Shown here: positions 1 through 11,326 of the stretch, piece after piece | Layout of the letters: every line of letters begins with the position of its first letter | How positions within the stretch are numbered: position 1 is the stretch's first letter | From: Phyllobacterium sophorae | GTDB taxonomy: Bacteria > Pseudomonadota > Alphaproteobacteria > Rhizobiales > Rhizobiaceae | Length of the DNA: 64,000 nt | NCBI RefSeq assembly: GCF_003010965.1 | Contig: NZ_PGGM01000007.1 | Span: forward strand, 211,894-275,893 | Reading direction: 5' to 3' | Made by a program: the position numbers and the translations under genes | Notes under the pieces: generated by a model | What the model was told of the DNA's origin: nothing | Databases searched by the model: none | What the model saw: only the letters and a program-made list of their open reading frames with translations

Positions 1-828
1 TCCCTGAATTCCACCGTTTCCGCCGGCAATGTTGCATTCTCCAACACCGGACGATTGTCGCTGATTGCCGGTCCATGCCAAATGGAAAGTCGTCAGCACG
101 CGTTTGATATGGCGGGTGCGCTGAAGGAACTGACCGGCAAACTCGGTATCGGTCTCGTTTACAAGTCCAGTTTTGACAAGGCCAATCGCACTTCATTGAC
201 GGGGAAGCGCGGTTTCGGGTTGGAAAACTCTTTGCCCGTCTTCGCTGATATCCGCAAGGAACTCGGCCTGCCGACCCTGACTGACGTACACACAGAAGAA
301 CAATGCGCCATTCTTGGTGAAGTGGTCGATGTGCTGCAAATCCCTGCTTTCCTTTGCCGCCAGACTGACTTGCTGATCGCCGCTGCCAAGACTGGCAAGA
401 TCGTCAATATCAAGAAGGGGCAGTTTCTCGCTCCATGGGACATGAAAAACGTAGTGGCGAAAGTTACGGAAAGTGGCAATCCGAATGTCATGGTGACCGA
501 ACGCGGCGCATCCTTCGGCTACAATACGCTCGTCTCCGATATGCGATCTTTGCCCATCATGGCGAGCATTGGTGCACCGGTCATCTTTGACGCAACCCAT
601 TCGGTCCAGCAGCCCGGCGGGCAGGGCGGCTCAACGGGCGGCCAACGCGAGTTCGTGGAAACCCTGTCCCGCGCGGCAGTGGCCGTCGGCGTTGCCGGCC
701 TCTTCATCGAAACCCATCAAGATCCGGACAATGCACCATCTGACGGTCCCAATATGGTCCCGCTCGACCAGATGCCACGTCTACTGGAAAAGCTCCTGGA
801 ATTCGACCGGATCGCCAAAGCCGTGTGA
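1..828 (+). CDS. kdsA: 3-deoxy-8-phosphooctulonate synthase, 5'-truncated by window edge
   Basis: KdsA condenses phosphoenolpyruvate with arabinose 5-phosphate to give KDO 8-phosphate, the precursor of the lipopolysaccharide inner-core sugar, in the cytoplasm. The reading frame is open from base 1, so the true start lies before the window; a TTG at 55 is internal. The visible 275 residues carry the family signature [10 protein letters not shown] near the N-terminus, the KSSFDKANR segment and a GGQGG...REF region typical of KdsA. Only roughly the first few residues are missing relative to the usual 275-285. The next gene begins about 100 bases downstream. The assignment is firm from conserved motifs. 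Confidence 0.95.
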   Translation, partial: SLNSTVSAGNVAFSNTGRLSLIAGPCQMESRQHAFDMAGALKELTGKLGIGLVYKSSFDKANRTSLTGKRGFGLENSLPVFADIRKELGLPTLTDVHTEEQCAILGEVVDVLQIPAFLCRQTDLLIAAAKTGKIVNIKKGQFLAPWDMKNVVAKVTESGNPNVMVTERGASFGYNTLVSDMRSLPIMASIGAPVIFDATHSVQQPGGQGGSTGGQREFVETLSRAAVAVGVAGLFIETHQDPDNAPSDGPNMVPLDQMPRLLEKLLEFDRIAKAV

Positions 829-932
829 AAATCCGGTACAATCGTTCTTCCACATAAAATTAAGTTTTTATGCAACTCTGACGCTGCCTTGCTCATTACC
901 CTTGTCTCTAAACCAGAAAAGGAGTGAGCAAT

Positions 933-1307
933 ATGCCAACCAATTCAGGACATACGACAGCCATCCGGGCTTCCCGCGTCATTGGTACCAGTGTCTACAA
1001 TAACGCCGGAGATAAGATAGGTGAGATCGAGGATGTGATGCTGGACAAGACCGCGGACAACATCATGTTTGCAGTTGTCGGCTTCGGCGGCTTCCTAGGC
1101 ATCGGCGAGAAATATCACGCTATTCCATGGAAACTGCTCGATTACGATGAAAGCACCGGCGGTTACGTTGTACCGTTTACACGCGACCAGCTGGAACAGG
1201 CACCCGCGCACGGTATCACCGAATTGACGGAGAATGACGGCCGTCAGGTTCGCGACATGTCATTTTCGTATTACAAGGTCGATACGCCGGCCCAAACTCA
1301 CTACTGA
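933..1307 (+). CDS. PRC-barrel domain protein
   Basis: A 124-residue soluble protein with a PRC-barrel core at about residues 14-80, containing the typical phrases for this fold (VIGTSVYNNAGDKIGEIEDV and an IPW...L strand). PRC-barrels occur in photosynthetic reaction centre H subunits, RimM and many small stress-associated proteins of rhizobia; the role here is unknown. ATG at 933 is preferred over a GTG at 924 because the AAAAGGAG ribosome site ends at 924, which leaves a normal eight-base gap to 933. It is followed directly by a strong intrinsic terminator, so it is probably monocistronic. Confidence 0.85.
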   Translation: MPTNSGHTTAIRASRVIGTSVYNNAGDKIGEIEDVMLDKTADNIMFAVVGFGGFLGIGEKYHAIPWKLLDYDESTGGYVVPFTRDQLEQAPAHGITELTENDGRQVRDMSFSYYKVDTPAQTHY

Positions 1308-1314
1308 TTGCAGC

Positions 1315-1340
1315 AAGGCCGTCTCTGACGGCCTTTTTTC
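1315..1340 (+). terminator. Intrinsic terminator after the PRC-barrel gene
   Basis: A perfect 9-bp stem (AAGGCCGTC / GACGGCCTT, arms 1315-1323 and 1327-1335) with a three-base loop is followed by a T-run. It begins 8 bases after the stop codon of the PRC-barrel gene. Confidence 0.9.
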
Positions 1341-1443
1341 TGTTTTGATCCATAATTCGTCTTTGTGGGGATTTTCCTTGTCATCTTCATTCGCTATTCA
1401 GTGGCCAGCCCAACGCTACGCGATGCTAGCTGCACAATGCTAA

Positions 1444-2739
<1,296 letters not shown>

Positions 2740-2761
2740 TCCAGAGCGCTTCTCAAAGATG

Positions 2762-2795
2762 AATGGCGGGCCCCTGTGCCCGCCATTTTGTTTTG
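2762..2795 (+). terminator. Intrinsic terminator after eno
   Basis: A 10-bp perfect stem (AATGGCGGGC / GCCCGCCATT, arms 2762-2771 and 2778-2787) with a six-base loop is followed by TTGTTTTG. It lies 22 bases past the eno stop codon. Confidence 0.9.
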
Positions 2796-2898
2796 TGTGG
2801 GGCGGCGGTAATCCCCTGTTAAGCAAAACATAGTCTTATTGACGGGTAACAAATCAGGCCATCGTGACCTGATTCACGAAGCTTCCGGGTCATCTGCC

Positions 2899-3231
2899 AT
2901 GTGGACAAAACAGAGACGAAAAACCAAACGTGGGCGGTTGATCGTTCCGCTGATGGCAACCCTGTTCTTCGCATATTTTGGTTTCCACGCCTATCACGGC
3001 GAGTATGGCCTCTATTCAACCATCAAACTGCAGGAGCAGACCAAATTGCTTCAGGCTCAACTCGATGCTGTCACGGCATCACGCACGGAGCTTGAACGGC
3101 AGGTGCAACTTATGCATGATGGCACAATTGAGAAGGACATGCTGGACGAACAGGCTCGTAAAGCATTGAATGTTTCCCGTCCGGACGAAGTCACGATAAT
3201 GCGTGGCTCCGGTGATCTTGCTATTAACTGA
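2899..3231 (+). CDS. ftsB: FtsB/DivIC-family septum formation initiator
   Basis: A 110-residue bitopic membrane protein of the FtsB/DivIC family, which joins FtsL and FtsQ in the divisome and stabilises septal peptidoglycan synthesis. A basic cytoplasmic leader (KQRRKTKRGR) is followed by one membrane segment at about residues 14-32, then a periplasmic coiled coil (about 40-80) and the short C-terminal ARKALN...DE region typical of the family. The position between eno and pdhA is the usual location in rhizobia. ATG at 2899 gives the expected length; an in-frame TTG at 2839 would add a poorly conserved leader. Confidence 0.88.
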   Translation: MWTKQRRKTKRGRLIVPLMATLFFAYFGFHAYHGEYGLYSTIKLQEQTKLLQAQLDAVTASRTELERQVQLMHDGTIEKDMLDEQARKALNVSRPDEVTIMRGSGDLAIN

Positions 3232-3359
3232 ATTCGGGTTAATGGCGTTTTTCCTTTGTATTTTGAACACCTTATTTGCATAGCACTTATTCGATTCTGC
3301 ATATTGTAAGTTCCGTCCCTGCTGCTATTCTCGTGCGACCAAGTCACAGGGAGTGAGAT

Positions 3360-4391
3360 ATGGCCACGAGGGCAAAAAAAAGCCCTGCGCGATCTGCGCA
3401 GACCTCTGCTGCTAAAGCACCAAAACCAATCCAGTTCACGAAAGAGCAAGAGCTCGAAGCATACCGGCAGATGTTGCTGATACGCCGTTTTGAAGAAAAG
3501 GCCGGTCAGCTCTATGGTATGGGCTTCATCGGTGGTTTCTGCCATCTCTACATCGGTCAGGAAGCCGTCGTCACCGGCATGCAGATGTCGTTGAAGGAAG
3601 GTGACCAGGTTATCACCGGCTACCGTGATCACGGTCACATGCTGGCCTGCGGTATGAGCCCGCGCGGCGTCATGGCCGAACTGACCGGTCGCCGGGGCGG
3701 CCTTTCCAAGGGCAAGGGCGGCTCGATGCACATGTTCTCCAAGGAGAAGCATTTCTACGGCGGTCATGGCATTGTCGGTGCGCAGGTATCGCTCGGAACT
3801 GGCCTCGCTTTCGCCAACCGCTACCGTGACAATGGTAATGTGTCGCTGGCCTATTTCGGCGACGGTGCTGCCAACCAGGGCCAGGTCTACGAAAGCTTCA
3901 ATATGGCTTCCCTGTGGAAGCTGCCAGTCATCTACATTATCGAGAACAACCGCTATGCTATGGGTACCTCGGTATCCCGTGCATCTGCCGAGACCGATTT
4001 TTCCAAGCGCGGGATTTCGTTCAACATTCCCGGCATCCAGGTCGACGGCATGGATGTGCGCGCTGTCAACGCAGCCGGCGACGAAGCTGCAGCTTGGGCA
4101 CGCTCAGGCAAGGGGCCGATGATCCTCGAAATGCAGACATACCGGTATCGCGGCCATTCCATGTCGGATCCGGCCAAGTACCGTTCGAAGGACGAAGTGC
4201 AGAAGATGCGCTCCGATCATGATCCCATTGAGCAGGTGAAGAACCGGTTGATCGAGAAGGGTTGGTCCACTGAGGACGACCTGAAGAAGATCGATAAGGA
4301 CGTTCGCGATATCGTGGCTGATGCTGCTGATTTTGCCCAGTCCGATCCGGAGCCGGATGCATCCGAGCTTTACACCGACATTCTGCTCTAA
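3360..4391 (+). CDS. pdhA: Pyruvate dehydrogenase E1 component, alpha subunit
   Basis: This is the thiamine-diphosphate-binding subunit of pyruvate dehydrogenase E1, which decarboxylates pyruvate and passes the acetyl group to the lipoyl arm of E2. The 343-residue protein has the ThDP motif beginning GDGAANQG at about residues 167-174 and ending in ENNRYAMG, and the loop [15 protein letters not shown] at about 260-275. The N-terminus is a basic Ala/Lys/Ser-rich tail seen in rhizobial PdhA. A GGGAGTGAGAT site precedes the ATG. It opens an operon with pdhB 14 bases downstream; splitting E1 into alpha and beta subunits is the alphaproteobacterial arrangement. Confidence 0.97.
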   Translation: MATRAKKSPARSAQTSAAKAPKPIQFTKEQELEAYRQMLLIRRFEEKAGQLYGMGFIGGFCHLYIGQEAVVTGMQMSLKEGDQVITGYRDHGHMLACGMSPRGVMAELTGRRGGLSKGKGGSMHMFSKEKHFYGGHGIVGAQVSLGTGLAFANRYRDNGNVSLAYFGDGAANQGQVYESFNMASLWKLPVIYIIENNRYAMGTSVSRASAETDFSKRGISFNIPGIQVDGMDVRAVNAAGDEAAAWARSGKGPMILEMQTYRYRGHSMSDPAKYRSKDEVQKMRSDHDPIEQVKNRLIEKGWSTEDDLKKIDKDVRDIVADAADFAQSDPEPDASELYTDILL

Positions 4392-4405
4392 GGGAGGCGT
4401 ACCAA

Positions 4406-5794
4406 ATGCCTGTAGATATTCTGATGCCAGCGCTCTCGCCGACTATGGAAGAGGGCAAACTGTCGAAATGGCTGAAAAAGGAGGGCGATAAGGTCACTTC
4501 GGGTGACATTCTCGCGGAAATCGAAACCGACAAGGCAACAATGGAAGTCGAAGCTGTCGATGAAGGCACAATCGGCAAAATTCTTGTTGCCGAAGGCACG
4601 GACGGGGTAAAGGTAAACACCATCATTGCCGTTCTGCTTGGCGAAGGCGAAAGCGCCGATGCTGTTAGCGCGCCGAAAGCTGCCGAAGCGCCTGCCAAGG
4701 TCGAAGAAACGCCGAAGCAGGAAGCTGCGCCTGAGAAGTCTGCTGGTTCCGTTCCTGCCGCGCCGAAGACCGAAGTCGCTGCGGATCCCGATATTCCGGC
4801 CGGCACTGAAATGGTTTCGACCACGGTCCGTGAAGCCCTGCGCGACGCCATGGCGGAAGAAATGCGCCGCGATCCTGATGTCTTCATCATGGGTGAAGAA
4901 GTCGCCGAATACCAGGGCGCCTACAAGATCACGCAAGGTTTGCTTGATGAATTCGGCTCGCGGCGGGTCGTTGACACGCCGATTACCGAACACGGTTTTG
5001 CCGGCGTTGGTGTTGGTGCGGCGATGACGGGGTTGCGGCCCATCGTCGAGTTCATGACTTTCAACTTCGCCATGCAGGCAATCGACCAAATTCTCAACTC
5101 TGCCGCCAAGACACTCTACATGTCCGGTGGTCAGATGGGGGCTCCGATGGTTTTCCGCGGACCTAGCGGTGCGGCATCGCGTGTCGCAGCGCAGCATTCC
5201 CAATGTTACGCCGCCTGGTACAGCCACATTCCTGGCCTGAAGGTCGTCATGCCCTATACGGCTGCGGATGCGAAAGGCCTGCTCAAGGCAGCCATCCGGG
5301 ATCCGAACCCGGTTATCTTCCTCGAAAACGAAATCCTCTACGGCCATTCATTCGATGTGCCGAAGCTTGACGATTTCGTGCTGCCTATCGGCAAAGCCCG
5401 CATTCACAAGACCGGCACAGACGTCACGCTCGTATCATTCGGCATTGGCATGAATTACACGGTTAAAGCCGCCGAGGAACTCGCCAAGCTCGGCATCGAT
5501 GCGGAAATCATCGATTTGCGCACGATCCGCCCGATGGATATTCCAACCGTGATTGAATCGGTGAAGAAGACCGGCCGCTGCGTCACGATCGAGGAAGGTT
5601 ATCCACAATCGTCAGTCGGTACGGAAATCGCCACACGCGTCATGCAACAAGCCTTCGACTATCTCGATGCGCCTGTCCTGACAGTTGCGGGCAAGGACGT
5701 GCCGATGCCTTACGCAGCGAATCTCGAAAAGCTCGCTCTGCCAAACGTCAAGGAAATTGTAGACGCTGTCAAAGCTGTGACCTACACAGCGTAA
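4406..5794 (+). CDS. pdhB: Pyruvate dehydrogenase E1 component, beta subunit, with N-terminal lipoyl domain
   Basis: The E1 beta subunit completes the pyruvate dehydrogenase active site. Its 462 residues comprise a lipoyl domain (1-80, with the lipoylated lysine of [10 protein letters not shown] at K43), an Ala/Pro/Lys/Glu-rich linker (about 85-135) and the transketolase-like beta domain from about 136 ([14 protein letters not shown] onward). A lipoyl domain on E1 beta is known from several alphaproteobacteria but absent from most bacteria. The domain closely resembles that of the next gene, pdhC, so it probably arose by duplication within the operon. An AGGGAGG site precedes the ATG. Confidence 0.97.
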   Translation: MPVDILMPALSPTMEEGKLSKWLKKEGDKVTSGDILAEIETDKATMEVEAVDEGTIGKILVAEGTDGVKVNTIIAVLLGEGESADAVSAPKAAEAPAKVEETPKQEAAPEKSAGSVPAAPKTEVAADPDIPAGTEMVSTTVREALRDAMAEEMRRDPDVFIMGEEVAEYQGAYKITQGLLDEFGSRRVVDTPITEHGFAGVGVGAAMTGLRPIVEFMTFNFAMQAIDQILNSAAKTLYMSGGQMGAPMVFRGPSGAASRVAAQHSQCYAAWYSHIPGLKVVMPYTAADAKGLLKAAIRDPNPVIFLENEILYGHSFDVPKLDDFVLPIGKARIHKTGTDVTLVSFGIGMNYTVKAAEELAKLGIDAEIIDLRTIRPMDIPTVIESVKKTGRCVTIEEGYPQSSVGTEIATRVMQQAFDYLDAPVLTVAGKDVPMPYAANLEKLALPNVKEIVDAVKAVTYTA

Positions 5795-5808
5795 GGGAGG
5801 AAACCGAT

Positions 5809-7170
5809 ATGCCGATTAATATCACCATGCCGGCGCTTTCTCCCACGATGGAAGAAGGCAATCTTGCCAAATGGCTCGTCAAGGAAGGCGATAAGGTTGG
5901 GCCCGGCGATGTCATCGCCGAGATCGAAACCGACAAGGCAACGATGGAGGTCGAAGCGGTCGATGAAGGTACCGTTGCCAAAATCGTGGTCCCCGCGGGT
6001 ACCGAAGGTGTCAAGGTCAACGCACTGATCGCTATTCTGGCGGGCGAGGGCGAAGATGCGGCAGCCGCTGCCAAGGGCGGCGCCGATGCGGCTCCGGCCA
6101 AAGCCGCAGCACCAAAGGAAGAAGCGAAGGCCGATGCCGCTCCCGCTGCACCAAAGCCTGAAACGCCAAAGTCAGAAACAACTCCGGCACCGGTAGCATC
6201 TTCTGCACCCGCCAAGGCGGGCGATCGCCCGTTCTCTTCACCTTTGGCGCGTCGTATCGCCAAGGATGCTGGAATTGATCTTGCCGCTGTTGCAGGTTCT
6301 GGGCCGCATGGCCGCGTCATCAAGAAGGACGTTGAAGCCGCGATTGCCGGCGGTGGCGCTAAAGCAGCACCGGCTGCAGCCGCCTCTGCTCCAGCGGCCA
6401 CACCTTCGGCACCAAAACCCATGTCCGATGACGCCGTGCTGAAGCTGTTCGAGGACGGCTCGTACGAACTCGTGCCGCACGATGGCATGCGCAAGACTAT
6501 CGCAAAGCGCTTGCTCGAGGCCAAATCGACTGTTCCGCATTTCTATCTGACGCTTGATTGCGAGCTTGATGCATTGCTGGAATTGAGGGCACAGATCAAC
6601 GCCGCCTCACCGATGCGCAAGACCGAGAAGGGCGACGTTCCAGCCTATAAGCTTTCCGTCAACGATATGATCATCAAAGCCATGGCGCTGGCGTTACGCG
6701 ATGTTCCGGAAGCGAACGTTTCCTGGACAGATGCCAATATGGTCAAGCACAAACATTCCGATGTGGGTGTAGCCGTGTCGATTCCAGGTGGACTTATCAC
6801 GCCGATCATCCGCAAAGCCGAGCAGAAGACACTTTCCACCATTTCCAATGAAATGAAGGACCTTGCCAAGCGCGCCCGTGATCGCAAGTTGAAGCCCGAG
6901 GAATATCAGGGCGGCACCACGGCGGTCTCCAATCTCGGCATGTTCGGCGTCAAGGACTTCGCTGCGATCATCAACCCGCCACATGCAACGATCCTTGCGG
7001 TCGGTGCAGGCGAGGAGCGGGCAGTCGTCAAGAAAGGTGAAATCAAGGTTGCGACCGTCATGTCAGTGACGCTTTCGACAGATCACCGTGCGGTTGATGG
7101 TGCACTGGGCGCAGAACTCGCACAGGCCTTCAAACGGCATATCGAAAACCCGATGGGCATGCTGGTCTAA
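5809..7170 (+). CDS. pdhC: Pyruvate dehydrogenase E2, dihydrolipoamide acetyltransferase
   Basis: E2 forms the core of the complex and moves the acetyl group to coenzyme A. The 453-residue protein has one lipoyl domain (1-80, lysine K43), an Ala/Pro linker, a peripheral-subunit-binding domain at about 142-178 ([15 protein letters not shown]...GRVIKKDV) and a catalytic acyltransferase domain from about 220 to the end, with the DHRAVDG active-site motif near residue 425. GGGAGGAAA is the ribosome site. Spacing of 14 bases from pdhB and 8 bases to the next gene supports co-transcription. Confidence 0.97.
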   Translation: MPINITMPALSPTMEEGNLAKWLVKEGDKVGPGDVIAEIETDKATMEVEAVDEGTVAKIVVPAGTEGVKVNALIAILAGEGEDAAAAAKGGADAAPAKAAAPKEEAKADAAPAAPKPETPKSETTPAPVASSAPAKAGDRPFSSPLARRIAKDAGIDLAAVAGSGPHGRVIKKDVEAAIAGGGAKAAPAAAASAPAATPSAPKPMSDDAVLKLFEDGSYELVPHDGMRKTIAKRLLEAKSTVPHFYLTLDCELDALLELRAQINAASPMRKTEKGDVPAYKLSVNDMIIKAMALALRDVPEANVSWTDANMVKHKHSDVGVAVSIPGGLITPIIRKAEQKTLSTISNEMKDLAKRARDRKLKPEEYQGGTTAVSNLGMFGVKDFAAIINPPHATILAVGAGEERAVVKKGEIKVATVMSVTLSTDHRAVDGALGAELAQAFKRHIENPMGMLV

Positions 7171-7178
7171 GAAGCGAC

Positions 7179-7817
7179 ATGAAAACCGTCCTTTGTTATG
7201 GCGACTCGCTGACTTGGGGTTATATCCCTGATGGATCGGGTCGCCATGCATTCAGGGATCGTTGGCCGCAGGTGCTTCAAGCGGAGCTCGGTGACGGCGT
7301 TCATGTCATCGCCGACGGTCTGAATGGTCGAGCGACTGCCTATGACGATCATTTGTCAGGATTTGAACGCAATGCGGCCAAGACGCTGACGACGGCACTT
7401 GGCACGCATTTCCCGCTTGACCTGGTCATTATCATGCTTGGCACCAACGACATGAAACATGTGCTCTGCGGCAATGCTTTTGGTTCCAAGCGGGGTATGC
7501 AACGGTTGATCGAAATCGTTCGCACGGTGCCTTATCAGTTCGGCGCCAAGGCACCGGCAGTACTGATCATGTCGCCACCACCTCTGGGCGGGGATGGTGG
7601 CGAAGAATTCAAGTTGATTTTTGAAGGCGGCATTGAACAGTCCCACTTATTAGCCGGCTTCTATAACAATGCAGCTTTGCTTGCGGGATGCGCGTTTTTT
7701 GACGCGGGTGCCGTCGCTACAACGTCATCCATTGATGGCGTACATCTTGATGCAGAAAATACACGGGCAATCGGCAAAGCGATTGCACCCATCGTTCGAG
7801 ACATACTTGATCTTTAA
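7179..7817 (+). CDS. SGNH/GDSL-family hydrolase embedded in the pdh operon
   Basis: A 212-residue esterase-type protein of the SGNH superfamily. Block I is YGDSLTWG with the nucleophile Ser at residue 10, block III is GTND near residue 88, and block V is DGVHLD near residue 188, giving the Ser-His-Asp catalytic set. There is no signal peptide, so it should act in the cytoplasm. It sits between pdhC and lpdA with gaps of 8 and 17 bases, clearly inside the operon. The substrate is not known; related proteins are called arylesterases, but that is only a family label. Confidence 0.85.
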   Translation: MKTVLCYGDSLTWGYIPDGSGRHAFRDRWPQVLQAELGDGVHVIADGLNGRATAYDDHLSGFERNAAKTLTTALGTHFPLDLVIIMLGTNDMKHVLCGNAFGSKRGMQRLIEIVRTVPYQFGAKAPAVLIMSPPPLGGDGGEEFKLIFEGGIEQSHLLAGFYNNAALLAGCAFFDAGAVATTSSIDGVHLDAENTRAIGKAIAPIVRDILDL

Positions 7818-7834
7818 TTAGGAGGACCCAGGTC

Positions 7835-9280
7835 TTGGCCAATAATTACGACGTGATCATCATTGGTTCGGGCCCTGGTGGCTACGTTACCGCCATTCGC
7901 TCCGCCCAACTTGGGTTCAAGACAGCGATAGTCGAGCGCGAACACCTTGGCGGCATTTGCCTCAATTGGGGTTGCATTCCGACGAAAGCGCTGTTGCGCT
8001 CTGCGGAAATACTCCATTATGGCCAGCACGCGAAGGATTATGGGCTGACCATCGAAGGCAAGATCTCTGCCGATGTCAAAGCTGTCGTGCAACGTTCGCG
8101 TGGCGTGTCCGCCCGTCTCAATGCCGGCATTGGCTTCCTGATGAAGAAGAACAAGGTCGATGTGATCTGGGGTGAGGCCAAACTGTCCAAGCCAGGCGAG
8201 ATCATTGTCGCCAAGACGTCAAAGAAGCCCATGGAGCCGCAAAATCCACTGCCCAAGAATGCGCTGGGTGAGGGTACTTATTCGGCTAAGCATATTATCG
8301 TTGCGACCGGTGCCCGACCGCGTGCTCTGCCCGGCATTGAGCCGGATGGCAAGCTCATCTGGACTTATTTCGAGGCCATGGTGCCGCCGGAAATGCCAAA
8401 ATCCCTGGTTGTGATGGGATCGGGGGCGATCGGCATTGAATTTGCCTCGTTCTACCGCACAATGGGTGCCGAAGTAACGGTTGTCGAGTTGCTGCCGACC
8501 GTCATGCCGGTTGAAGACGCTGAAATATCTGCGATCGCCCGCAAGCAATTTGAAAAGCAGGGTATGAAGATCATCACCGATGCCAAGGTGACAAAAGTCG
8601 AGAAAGCCGCCAATTCGATTACTGCCCATATCGAGACCAAGGACGGCAAGGTCGAGAAGATCACCGCCGACCGGCTGATTTCCGCGGTTGGCGTTCAGGG
8701 TAACATCGAGAATCTCGGACTTGAGGCGCTGGGGGTAAAGACTGATCGCGGATGCATCGTCATCGATGGTTACGGAAAAACCAACGTGCCGGGTATCTAC
8801 GCGATCGGCGATGTCGCTGGCCCACCCATGCTGGCGCACAAGGCCGAGCATGAAGGCGTTATCTGCGTCGAGAAGATCGCCAACCTGCCGGGCGTCCATC
8901 CGATGGAAAAGGACAAGATCCCAGGCTGCACCTATTGCCATCCGCAGGTTGCTTCGGTCGGACTTACAGAAGCAAAGGCTAAGGAAAATGGCCGTGAAAT
9001 CCGCGTCGGTCGTTTCCAGTTCGCAGCGAATGGCAAGGCGATCGCGCTCGGTGAAGATCAGGGTCTTGTCAAGACAATCTTCGACAAGAAGACTGGCCAG
9101 CTGATCGGTGCGCATATGGTTGGAGCCGAAGTCACCGAACTTATTCAGGGGTTTGTCGTGGCCATGAACCTCGAAACCACTGAAGAAGAACTCATGCATA
9201 CGGTCTTCCCGCACCCCACCTTGTCGGAAATGATGAAGGAAAGTGTGCTGGATGCTTATGGCCGCGTGCTGAACGCCTGA
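7835..9280 (+). CDS. lpdA: Dihydrolipoyl dehydrogenase (E3)
   Basis: E3 reoxidises the dihydrolipoyl group of the pyruvate dehydrogenase complex, passing electrons through FAD and a disulphide to NAD+. The 481-residue protein has the FAD motif GSGPGG near residue 11, the redox disulphide in GGICLNWGCIPTK (C42 and C47), the NAD motif GSGAIGIEFASF near 195 and the C-terminal FPHPTLSE active-site histidine. The start is TTG at 7835, fixed by a full AGGAGG at 7820-7825 nine bases upstream. A short insertion near residues 130-145 relative to the E. coli enzyme is seen in other rhizobial Lpd proteins. Confidence 0.96.
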   Translation: MANNYDVIIIGSGPGGYVTAIRSAQLGFKTAIVEREHLGGICLNWGCIPTKALLRSAEILHYGQHAKDYGLTIEGKISADVKAVVQRSRGVSARLNAGIGFLMKKNKVDVIWGEAKLSKPGEIIVAKTSKKPMEPQNPLPKNALGEGTYSAKHIIVATGARPRALPGIEPDGKLIWTYFEAMVPPEMPKSLVVMGSGAIGIEFASFYRTMGAEVTVVELLPTVMPVEDAEISAIARKQFEKQGMKIITDAKVTKVEKAANSITAHIETKDGKVEKITADRLISAVGVQGNIENLGLEALGVKTDRGCIVIDGYGKTNVPGIYAIGDVAGPPMLAHKAEHEGVICVEKIANLPGVHPMEKDKIPGCTYCHPQVASVGLTEAKAKENGREIRVGRFQFAANGKAIALGEDQGLVKTIFDKKTGQLIGAHMVGAEVTELIQGFVVAMNLETTEEELMHTVFPHPTLSEMMKESVLDAYGRVLNA

Positions 9281-9302
9281 TCCCGAAAGGAACGCAGACT
9301 CA

Positions 9303-9566
9303 TTGTTCACCATCAAGGATAGCAGACCCTGGATCAGCCTTTCCTGGCTAATCCTCAAATGGTCGACAATCGTCGGCCTCTTGGTCGGGTTCGTGCCTTC
9401 CGCCTTGAGTCTGCTTTCGGGTAACACCATATCCGTCAATGGAATTGCGATCGTTGGTTGGACCGGTGTCTGGATTGTGACTGTTGCCTGCGGGTTGGGT
9501 GGTTTTCTTTTCGGTGCTATATGGGCTCTGGTGCTGCGCGCCATAGCGATTGCATCAGGGCGCTAG
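9303..9566 (+). CDS. Small membrane protein, function unknown
   Basis: An 87-residue hydrophobic protein with two predicted membrane segments at about residues 14-38 and 48-80. No family is recognised with certainty. The start is TTG at 9303 with an AAAGGAA-type ribosome site 12-17 bases upstream. It lies 22 bases after lpdA and 12 bases before another small membrane gene, so it probably belongs to the pdh-lipA transcript. A role cannot be assigned from the sequence. Confidence 0.65.
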   Translation: MFTIKDSRPWISLSWLILKWSTIVGLLVGFVPSALSLLSGNTISVNGIAIVGWTGVWIVTVACGLGGFLFGAIWALVLRAIAIASGR

Positions 9567-9578
9567 CGAGGGGAGAAA

Positions 9579-9860
9579 ATGATGGATCAGTCAGTCGGCA
9601 TCATGGGTATGCCAGGCGTCGGTTTCTTTGGAATGCTGCTCGTTGGCTTTATTGCCGGCTATATCGCAGAGAAAGCAATGAAGCGTGACCATGGCCTCCT
9701 CACCAACATTATCGTCGGCATTGCTGGCTCTTTTGTCGGTGGTACGCTAGCTGATCTGCTGAATTTTAATTTCTACGGATTTCTTGGAAATCTGATTGTT
9801 GCGACGGCGGGCGCAATCCTCATTCTTTGGATCTTTGGCAAGTCCAGAGCTGCAAGCTAG
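9579..9860 (+). CDS. GlsB/YeaQ/YmgE-family small membrane protein
   Basis: A 93-residue protein of the transglycosylase-associated (GlsB/YeaQ/YmgE) family, small stress-linked inner-membrane proteins of unclear biochemical role. It shows the family pattern of three glycine-rich membrane helices: about 15-30 (GFFGMLLVGFIAGYIAE), 42-60 (NIIVGIAGSFVGG) and 68-88. A GGGGAG ribosome site precedes ATG at 9579; a second ATG at 9582 is equally possible. It is in a run of close plus-strand genes between lpdA and lipA. Confidence 0.82.
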   Translation: MMDQSVGIMGMPGVGFFGMLLVGFIAGYIAEKAMKRDHGLLTNIIVGIAGSFVGGTLADLLNFNFYGFLGNLIVATAGAILILWIFGKSRAAS

Positions 9861-9872
9861 GATAGTTTAGTT

Positions 9873-10838
9873 ATGGTAACGGTACTCGACACGATCGATC
9901 AAAAGCGCCGCCTCCGTCATCCGGAGAAAGCACACCGACCCGATTCGGAGATTCTGAAAAAGCCGGACTGGATTCGCGTCAAGGCGCCCGTGTCAAAAGG
10001 GTATTCGGAGACACGCGAAATCGTGCGGTCTCACAATCTCGTTACCGTCTGTGAAGAGGCCGGCTGCCCCAATATTGGCGAGTGCTGGGACAAGAAGCAC
10101 GCGACATTCATGATTATGGGCGAGATTTGCACGCGCGCTTGTGCATTCTGCAATGTTGCTACTGGTCTGCCCACAGCACTTGATCCCAACGAGCCCGAAA
10201 ACGTTGGCAAGGCTGTAAAGAAGATGGGCCTGTCGCATGTGGTCATCACCTCAGTCGATCGTGACGATCTTGGCGATGGCGGCGCGCAGCATTTTGCCGA
10301 TGTTATCCACGCGATCCGCCGGATTTCGCCCGGAACAACCATTGAGATCCTGACGCCCGACTTCCTGCGCAAGGAAGGCGCGTTGGAAATTGTTGTGGCT
10401 GCTCGCCCCGACGTTTTCAATCACAATCTTGAGACCGTTCCGTCCAACTACCTGAAGGTTCGTCCGGGTGCACGCTACTTCCATTCCATTCGCCTGTTAC
10501 AGCGCGTAAAGGAGATCGATCCGACGATTTTTACGAAGTCGGGCATTATGGTCGGGCTTGGCGAAGAGCGAAACGAAGTTCTGCAACTGATGGACGATTT
10601 GCGGTCGGCAGACGTGGATTTCATGACCATCGGCCAGTACTTGCAGCCGACGCGCAAACACCATCCAGTCCTCAATTATGTGACGCCCGACGAGTTTAAG
10701 TCCTACGCGACGATTGCCAAGACGAAGGGCTTCCTCGTTGTCGCTTCGAGCCCGTTGACGCGTTCGTCACATCATGCCGGCGAGGATTTCGCTAAGTTGA
10801 AGGCGGCACGCGAGGCGCTGCACGCTGGCCGCGCCTGA
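9873..10838 (+). CDS. lipA: Lipoyl synthase
   Basis: LipA is a radical-SAM enzyme that inserts two sulphur atoms into protein-bound octanoyl groups to make the lipoyl cofactor. The 321-residue protein has both iron-sulphur cluster motifs: [12 protein letters not shown] (C60, C65, C71) for the auxiliary cluster and CTRACAFC (C86, C90, C93) for the radical-SAM cluster, plus the late [10 protein letters not shown] sequence with the serine that ligates the auxiliary cluster. Its position downstream of pdhABC-lpdA fits its job, because three lipoyl-dependent or lipoyl-bearing proteins are made from the same region. Confidence 0.97.
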   Translation: MVTVLDTIDQKRRLRHPEKAHRPDSEILKKPDWIRVKAPVSKGYSETREIVRSHNLVTVCEEAGCPNIGECWDKKHATFMIMGEICTRACAFCNVATGLPTALDPNEPENVGKAVKKMGLSHVVITSVDRDDLGDGGAQHFADVIHAIRRISPGTTIEILTPDFLRKEGALEIVVAARPDVFNHNLETVPSNYLKVRPGARYFHSIRLLQRVKEIDPTIFTKSGIMVGLGEERNEVLQLMDDLRSADVDFMTIGQYLQPTRKHHPVLNYVTPDEFKSYATIAKTKGFLVVASSPLTRSSHHAGEDFAKLKAAREALHAGRA

Positions 10839-10841
10839 CCA

Positions 10842-11312
10842 ATGCCGAAATTTGAAACGAGCCGTCCTGTGGTGCACCGGGCCGAGCAGATGTTCGATCT
10901 GGTCGCAGACGTCGAAAGCTATCCGCAATTCCTGCCGATGTGTGAGAGCCTGAAGGTCCGATCCCGTAAGGAAAGCCACGGAAAGACCCTATTGGTTGCC
11001 GACATGACCGTGGGCTACAAACTGATCCGCGAGACATTCACCAGCCAGGTGCTGCTGAAGCCGGAAGAAAAAGTCATTTTGACCAAGTATATCGATGGAC
11101 CATTCCGCTACCTCGATAACCGCTGGCAATTTGTACCAGATGTCAATCCGGATCATTCCACGGTGAAATTCTACATCGACTATGAGTTCAAGAGCCGAAC
11201 CCTCGGATTTCTTATGGGTTCGATGTTTGATATCGCTTTTCGAAAGTTCACCGAGGCATTTGAAAAACGCGCCGACACAATCTATGGCAAGGGCGAGAAA
11301 TCACCGGCCTGA
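10842..11312 (+). CDS. COQ10/RatA-family START-domain protein
   Basis: A 156-residue protein of the polyketide-cyclase/START fold subfamily that includes mitochondrial COQ10 and bacterial RatA. COQ10 proteins bind ubiquinone and support respiration; the name RatA comes from a proposed toxin in E. coli and should not be carried over here. Typical sequence includes VADVESYPQFLPMCE near residues 22-36 and the C-terminal FRKFTEAFEKRA helix. It starts 3 bases after lipA, so translation is probably coupled. Confidence 0.85.
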   Translation: MPKFETSRPVVHRAEQMFDLVADVESYPQFLPMCESLKVRSRKESHGKTLLVADMTVGYKLIRETFTSQVLLKPEEKVILTKYIDGPFRYLDNRWQFVPDVNPDHSTVKFYIDYEFKSRTLGFLMGSMFDIAFRKFTEAFEKRADTIYGKGEKSPA

Positions 11313-11326
11313 AGGACGACCTGGCG

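Noticed and set aside
8219..9544. A 441-codon minus-strand frame antisense to lpdA
   Set aside because: It mirrors lpdA codon positions, has no protein family character and no ribosome site.
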